Made by a program: the position numbers and the translations under genes. A model generated the notes under the pieces. That model did no database searches and was not told the origin of the DNA. It worked only from the letters and a program-made list of their open reading frames with translations. Shown here piece by piece: positions 6,159-9,421 of a DNA stretch of 9,421 nucleotides (position 1 is its first letter; each line of letters opens with the position of its first letter). The stretch is from Leptospiraceae bacterium UBA2033 (GTDB lineage: Bacteria > Spirochaetota > Leptospiria > Leptospirales > Leptospiraceae), in NCBI GenBank assembly GCA_002333425.1, contig DDBL01000068.1, positions 3,117-12,537 on the forward strand, in the 5' to 3' direction.

Positions 6159-6186
6159 AAAATAGGCTAGATTTTATAATTGTCAA
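6159..6186 (-). promoter_or_regulatory. Candidate promoter of the Uma2-family gene
   Basis: On the minus strand a perfect TTGACA (6186-6181), a 16-bp spacer and TATTTT (6164-6159, 4 of 6). The predicted start of transcription would fall almost on the ATG at 6152, giving a leaderless or nearly leaderless message, which fits the poor ribosome site. The -10 box is weak. Confidence 0.35.
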
Positions 6187-6199
6187 CTAGAAACACGAA

Positions 6200-6322
6200 T
6201 TAAAGACTACCACCGATTAACACAGATAAAAGAACGATGAAAAATACGATAAAAGATGATGTGAACTCATTACTATCGAATCTGTTATCGGTGGTCTCGG
6301 TGTTCATCGGTGGTAATCTTTA
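6200..6322. repeat. Second inverted-repeat element of the TTAAAGATTACCACCGAT family
   Basis: The left arm starts at 6200 with TTAAAGACTACCACCGAT. The right arm, read as reverse complement from 6322, starts TTAAAGATTACCACCGAT and continues with AACACCGA-like units. Over 27 positions the arms match at 24. The termini match those of the 3391-3630 element. The interior (about 6230-6285) is AT-rich and shows no gene. The element lies between the divergent Uma2 and TerC genes, just upstream of the TerC promoter candidate. Confidence 0.75.
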
Positions 6323-6357
6323 AAAATTTTTTCTTATTTGTGAAAGACTGAGCGAAA

Positions 6358-6386
6358 TTGAACGACAAAATTTCTTATTGTAAAAA
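6358..6386 (+). promoter_or_regulatory. Candidate promoter of the terC-small protein-mutase run
   Basis: TTGAAC (6358-6363), a 17-bp spacer and TAAAAA (6381-6386), each 4 of 6 to sigma70 consensus. It predicts a leader of about 30 bases. I looked for a yybP-ykoY manganese riboswitch, which controls E. coli alx, and the leader is too short and lacks its conserved core. Confidence 0.35.
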
Positions 6387-6415
6387 GCCTTACTCAGATT
6401 TAATTTGCAAATAAA

Positions 6416-6421
6416 GAGAGG
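6416..6421 (+). promoter_or_regulatory. Ribosome binding site fixing the TerC start
   Basis: GAGAGG lies 4 bases before the ATG at 6426. An in-frame TTG at 6405 would add seven residues but has no such site, so the ATG is preferred. Confidence 0.6.
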
Positions 6422-6425
6422 TAGT

Positions 6426-7445
6426 ATGAATCTCGAAAATATCAATCATGAATTAGTTTTATTTGTATTATTCAACATCATCATAGTCATCATGCTCATC
6501 ATTGACTTGGGACTTCTAAACAAGAATCCCGATCATACCATGTCTGTCAAACGAGCCGGAGTTTGGACATTAATTTGGATTTCTGTTTCGTTTCTTTTTG
6601 CTGGTGCCATTTACTTTTACGACACAAATCCAAATGGTCTAGACGATCCAAACTACAGTAAGACAAAAACACTTGAATACATTGCAGGATACCTACTCGA
6701 AAAATCCCTTTCCGTAGATAATCTATTTGTATTCATCATGATTTTTCAAAAATTTAAGATCGGACCTAAAGAGCAGCCGGATATTTTAAAATGGGGAATC
6801 ATCGGAGCAGTAATCCTTCGTGCAATAATGATTTTAGCAGGTGCAACTCTCGTAGCGCAGTTCACTTGGGTGCTTTACGTATTTGGTGGATTTCTGTTGT
6901 ATACCGCTCTTAAAATGTTTGTTCACAAGGAAGATGAGAACGAAATTTTTATTCCAGAAGAACATTTTGTATTTAGAGCACTCAAAAAACTAGTTCCTCT
7001 CTCTACAAGATCTGTAGAAGGAAAATTTTTTATCATCGAAAACGGAAAACGTATGGCAACTCCACTCTTTGTGGTTCTAGTAATGATTGAATCAAGCGAT
7101 GTGATGTTTGCCTTGGATTCAATTCCTGCTGTTTTTTCCATTACCCAAGATCCATTTATTGTATATACTTCCAATATTTTCGCTATTCTAGGTCTTCGTT
7201 CTCTTTACTTTATGATTAGCGGTATAATGGACTTATTCGTATATTTAAAACATGGTGTAGCAATCATCCTAGCATTTGTAGGCATCAAAATGCTTCTTCC
7301 TCTTTACGGAGAAATAACAGGCGGAGCAAAAATTCATGTCGATATCCAAGTTTCCCTTGCAGTCATTGTCACCTTACTGATTGGATCTATCTTAGTCTCA
7401 CTACCAGAATACTATAAACATAAAAAAACAGGAGTTTCCAAATGA
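6426..7445 (+). CDS. TerC/Alx-family integral membrane protein (probable metal-ion exporter)
   Basis: A 339-residue polytopic inner-membrane protein, close to E. coli Alx in length. Hydrophobic helices lie at about 9-31, 44-64, 85-108, 123-145, 147-166, 211-232, 244-265, 275-293 and 306-326. The two TerC signature segments are clear: E92-KSLSVD98-NLFVF, and E222-SSD225-VMFALD231-SIPAVF followed by NIFAILGLRSLYF. These acidic residues inside the membrane are thought to handle divalent cations; Alx and related proteins export Mn2+, and others load exported metalloenzymes or belong to tellurite-resistance loci. No ter gene is nearby, so a tellurite role is not supported. The gene overlaps the next by ATGA (7442-7445), indicating coupled translation, and appears to lead a three-gene run ending in the mutase. 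The family is secure; the ion is inferred. Confidence 0.93.
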   Translation: MNLENINHELVLFVLFNIIIVIMLIIDLGLLNKNPDHTMSVKRAGVWTLIWISVSFLFAGAIYFYDTNPNGLDDPNYSKTKTLEYIAGYLLEKSLSVDNLFVFIMIFQKFKIGPKEQPDILKWGIIGAVILRAIMILAGATLVAQFTWVLYVFGGFLLYTALKMFVHKEDENEIFIPEEHFVFRALKKLVPLSTRSVEGKFFIIENGKRMATPLFVVLVMIESSDVMFALDSIPAVFSITQDPFIVYTSNIFAILGLRSLYFMISGIMDLFVYLKHGVAIILAFVGIKMLLPLYGEITGGAKIHVDIQVSLAVIVTLLIGSILVSLPEYYKHKKTGVSK

Positions 7446-7762
7446 AGAAAATAATTTTAATAACTATTCTACTTAGTCTTTTTTTAAATTTTTCCCTTTC
7501 GGCAAAAGAAGTACCAAGTAGTGGAGAAATGATCGTAGAACTTTTAGCAAGACCAATTGGATTTGCAGCCCTAGCAGTAGGGACAGGAATTTTTCTGATT
7601 ACAGTTCCGTTCGGCTTACTAAACGTAGCCTCTACTGGATCATGGGAAACAGTCCGAAACTCAGGCAAACGATTAGTAATCGCACCAGCCCTTTTTACAT
7701 TCGCTCGTGGTGTCGGTGATTATCCAGGATATATGGAAGAAATTGAAATTGTAAAGGAATAA
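7442..7762 (+). CDS. Small secreted or membrane protein coupled to the TerC gene, function unknown
   Basis: A 106-residue protein. Residues 1-21 form a signal peptide-like segment (two lysines, hydrophobic core, LSA before KE). A second hydrophobic stretch at about 36-61 (ARPIGFAALAVGTGIFLITV, then PFGLL) is probably a membrane helix. The C-terminal 45 residues contain SWETVRNSGKRLVIAPALFT and FARGVGDYPGYMEE. The layout R-P-x-G, long glycine-rich helix, P-F, then A-P-A-x-F-T-F resembles small proteins of unknown function that I associate with proteobacteria, but I cannot name a family. Its start codon overlaps the TerC stop (ATGA) and it ends 10 bp before the mutase start. It may be a partner of the TerC protein in the membrane; this is inference from coupling only. 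Confidence 0.75.
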   Translation: MKKIILITILLSLFLNFSLSAKEVPSSGEMIVELLARPIGFAALAVGTGIFLITVPFGLLNVASTGSWETVRNSGKRLVIAPALFTFARGVGDYPGYMEEIEIVKE

Positions 7763-7772
7763 GGTAATTTAC

Positions 7773-9421
7773 ATGGAAAAAGCAAATTTAAACGAATGGG
7801 AAAAAGTAGCAAAGGAAGCTGACTTAAAAGGCAAAGATGTTTCTTCTCTCAATTGGAATTCTCCCGAAGGAATTTTAATCAAACCTCTTTATACTTATGA
7901 AGACCTAGAAAATCTTGGAAACACAAATACTCTACCGGGGATATTTCCATTTATCCGCGGACCTCGTGCAACCATGTATTCCCACCAACCATGGACAGTA
8001 AGACAGTACGCAGGATTTTCAACCGCCGAAGAGTCTAACGCATTTTATCGAAAGAATTTAGCTGGAGGACAAAAGGGATTATCCGTAGCATTTGACCTTG
8101 CCACTCACAGAGGATATGACTCCGACCACGAGCGAGTGACTGGAGACGTGGGCAAAGCAGGAGTAGCCATTGACTCTGTAGAGGATATGAAAATCCTATT
8201 CGACCAAATTCCTCTCAAGGATATGTCAGTTTCCATGACAATGAATGGTGCGGTAATTCCAATTCTTGCCATGTTTATCGTTGCTGGCGAAGAACAAGGC
8301 GCAAAAGTTTCCGAACTTTCAGGGACAATTCAAAACGATATTCTAAAAGAATTCATGGTGCGAAATACTTACATTTACCCACCAAAACCTTCCATGAAAA
8401 TCATTGGTGACATCATCGAATACACTTCCAAGAATATGCCAAGGTTTAATTCTATTTCGATCAGTGGATACCATATCCAAGAAGCGGGCGGAAACGCAGT
8501 CCAAGAACTTGCCTATACATTAGCCGATGGAATGGAATATGTAAAAACCGCTTTAGATAAAGGACTGGCTATTGATGATTTTGCGCCGCGACTTTCCTTC
8601 TTCTTTGGAATTGGGATGAATTTTTTTATGGAAATTGCAAAACTTCGCGCTGCCAGATTTTTCTGGGCGGAATTAATCAAACCATTCAATCCTAAAAAGC
8701 CAATGAGTGCCGCACTTAGAACTCATTGTCAGACTTCCGGTTGGAGTTTGACTGAACAAGATCCATACAACAACGTTATCCGCACTACCATCGAAGCGAT
8801 GGCTGCTGTACTCGGCGGAACTCAGAGTCTACACACTAACGCACTCGATGAAGCAGTTGCACTTCCAACCGAATTCTCCGCACGTATTGCGCGTAACACT
8901 CAGTTAATCATCCAAAATGAAACTCATATTCCACGAGTCATCGACCCACTCGGAGGCTCTTATTACATTGAATCACTCACCCACTCCATTATCACAGAAG
9001 CAAAAAAACTTTTTGATGAAGTCCAAGCTCATGGCGGAATGGCAAACGCAGTAGAAGCAGGACTTCCTAAAATGAAAATCGAAGAGTCTGCTGCAAAACG
9101 CCAAGCGCTAATTGACCAAGGTCTAGATGTGATTGTGGGTGTGAATAAATTCAAACTCAAAACAGAAGACAAAATGGAAATCTTGGACATAGACAATACA
9201 GCCGTTCGAGAAAAACAAATTGCCAGACTAAACGAAATCAAAGCTAAGAGAGACACGGCAGCAGTTAACGCAGCATTAAACGCTATCACAGAAGCAAGTC
9301 AATCAGGAAAAGGAAACTTACTTGAACTAGCAGTCGAAGCTGCTCGCAAACGTGCTACACTCGGTGAAATTTCTTACGCGATGGAAAAAGTATTTGGACG
9401 ACATCAAGCCGTTATCCGCAC
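7773..9421 (+). CDS. scpA: Methylmalonyl-CoA mutase, large (catalytic) subunit; 3' end outside window
   Basis: Adenosylcobalamin-dependent interconversion of (R)-methylmalonyl-CoA and succinyl-CoA, used in propionate, odd-chain fatty acid and branched amino acid metabolism in the cytoplasm. 549 codons are open to the window end; the family is about 710-730 residues, so the TIM-barrel domain is present and the C-terminal B12-binding domain is missing only because of the cut. Signature stretches include RQYAGFSTAEESN, VAFDLATHRGYDSDH, SISGYHIQEAGG, RTHCQTSGWSLTEQDPYNN and GGTQSLHTNALDEA. With a constant offset of ten, Y79, R197 and H234 match Propionibacterium Y89, R207 and H244. The Tyr/Arg pair points to methylmalonyl-CoA and away from isobutyryl-CoA mutase, which has Phe/Gln. 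The ATG at 7773 follows AAGG by 8 bases, and the start fits the family. No MeaB/ArgK chaperone or epimerase lies in the window. Confidence 0.97.
   Translation, partial: MEKANLNEWEKVAKEADLKGKDVSSLNWNSPEGILIKPLYTYEDLENLGNTNTLPGIFPFIRGPRATMYSHQPWTVRQYAGFSTAEESNAFYRKNLAGGQKGLSVAFDLATHRGYDSDHERVTGDVGKAGVAIDSVEDMKILFDQIPLKDMSVSMTMNGAVIPILAMFIVAGEEQGAKVSELSGTIQNDILKEFMVRNTYIYPPKPSMKIIGDIIEYTSKNMPRFNSISISGYHIQEAGGNAVQELAYTLADGMEYVKTALDKGLAIDDFAPRLSFFFGIGMNFFMEIAKLRAARFFWAELIKPFNPKKPMSAALRTHCQTSGWSLTEQDPYNNVIRTTIEAMAAVLGGTQSLHTNALDEAVALPTEFSARIARNTQLIIQNETHIPRVIDPLGGSYYIESLTHSIITEAKKLFDEVQAHGGMANAVEAGLPKMKIEESAAKRQALIDQGLDVIVGVNKFKLKTEDKMEILDIDNTAVREKQIARLNEIKAKRDTAAVNAALNAITEASQSGKGNLLELAVEAARKRATLGEISYAMEKVFGRHQAVIR

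Noticed and set aside
6323..6425. Possible yybP-ykoY manganese riboswitch before the TerC gene
   Set aside because: The predicted leader is only about 30 bases and the conserved paired core is not seen.
6923..7174. Minus-strand frames at 6923-7174 and 7387-7668
   Set aside because: Antisense shadows of the TerC and small-protein genes; no ribosome sites or family features.
6426..7445. Tellurite-resistance locus because of the TerC-family gene
   Set aside because: No terA, terB, terD, terZ or related gene is nearby; the sequence fits the stand-alone Alx-like group.
9029..9289. Minus-strand frame opposite the mutase gene
   Set aside because: Antisense shadow of a highly conserved mutase coding region.

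Overview
The window reads as low-GC bacterial chromosome (roughly 35-40% G+C by eye) with ten genes, one cut by each window edge. Gene content (a LonB/YcbZ-type protease, VapBC, a TerC/Alx-type membrane protein and a B12-dependent methylmalonyl-CoA mutase) and codon usage would fit a Leptospira-like spirochaete. This is inference: no rRNA or lineage-specific marker is present. No CRISPR array, tRNA, rRNA, transposase or phage gene was found.

Layout. Positions 1-90 are the last 29 codons of an unrecognised gene, convergent with a Lon-like protease gene (119-1876, minus) whose serine-lysine protease dyad is intact but whose Walker A and Walker B motifs are both altered. Divergent from it is a VapB/VapC toxin-antitoxin pair (2083-2823, plus), whose toxin end overlaps by 14 bp the end of a LiaF-like membrane protein gene (2810-3355, minus). 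Then follow three more minus-strand genes: a class V PLP-dependent aminotransferase (3624-4757), a ferritin-like protein with substituted metal ligands (4980-5519), and a Uma2-family putative nuclease (5604-6152). A plus-strand run closes the window: a TerC/Alx-family transporter (6426-7445), a small membrane protein overlapping it by ATGA (7442-7762), and, 10 bp later, the large subunit of methylmalonyl-CoA mutase (from 7773, running off the end).

The structure that ordinary genes do not explain lies in three gaps. Each holds a long imperfect inverted repeat: 3391-3630 (compound, two nested pairs of arms), 4795-4970 (26-bp arms matching at 25 positions) and 6200-6322. The first and third share the same terminal sequence, close to TTAAAGATTACCACCGAT, so they form one dispersed family; the middle one belongs to a second family. 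They look like small non-autonomous, MITE- or REP-like elements. One arm supplies the stop codon of the aminotransferase gene and another covers its upstream GTG start candidate, so the elements sit directly at gene edges.

There is no evident single pathway across the window. The two real functional units are VapBC and the terC-small protein-mutase run. I see no convincing new defence system. The points most worth a second look are the repeat elements, the probably ATPase-deficient Lon-like protein beside VapBC, the ferritin-like protein with altered ligands and an inverted repeat over its ribosome binding site, and the uncharacterised small membrane protein coupled to the TerC gene.
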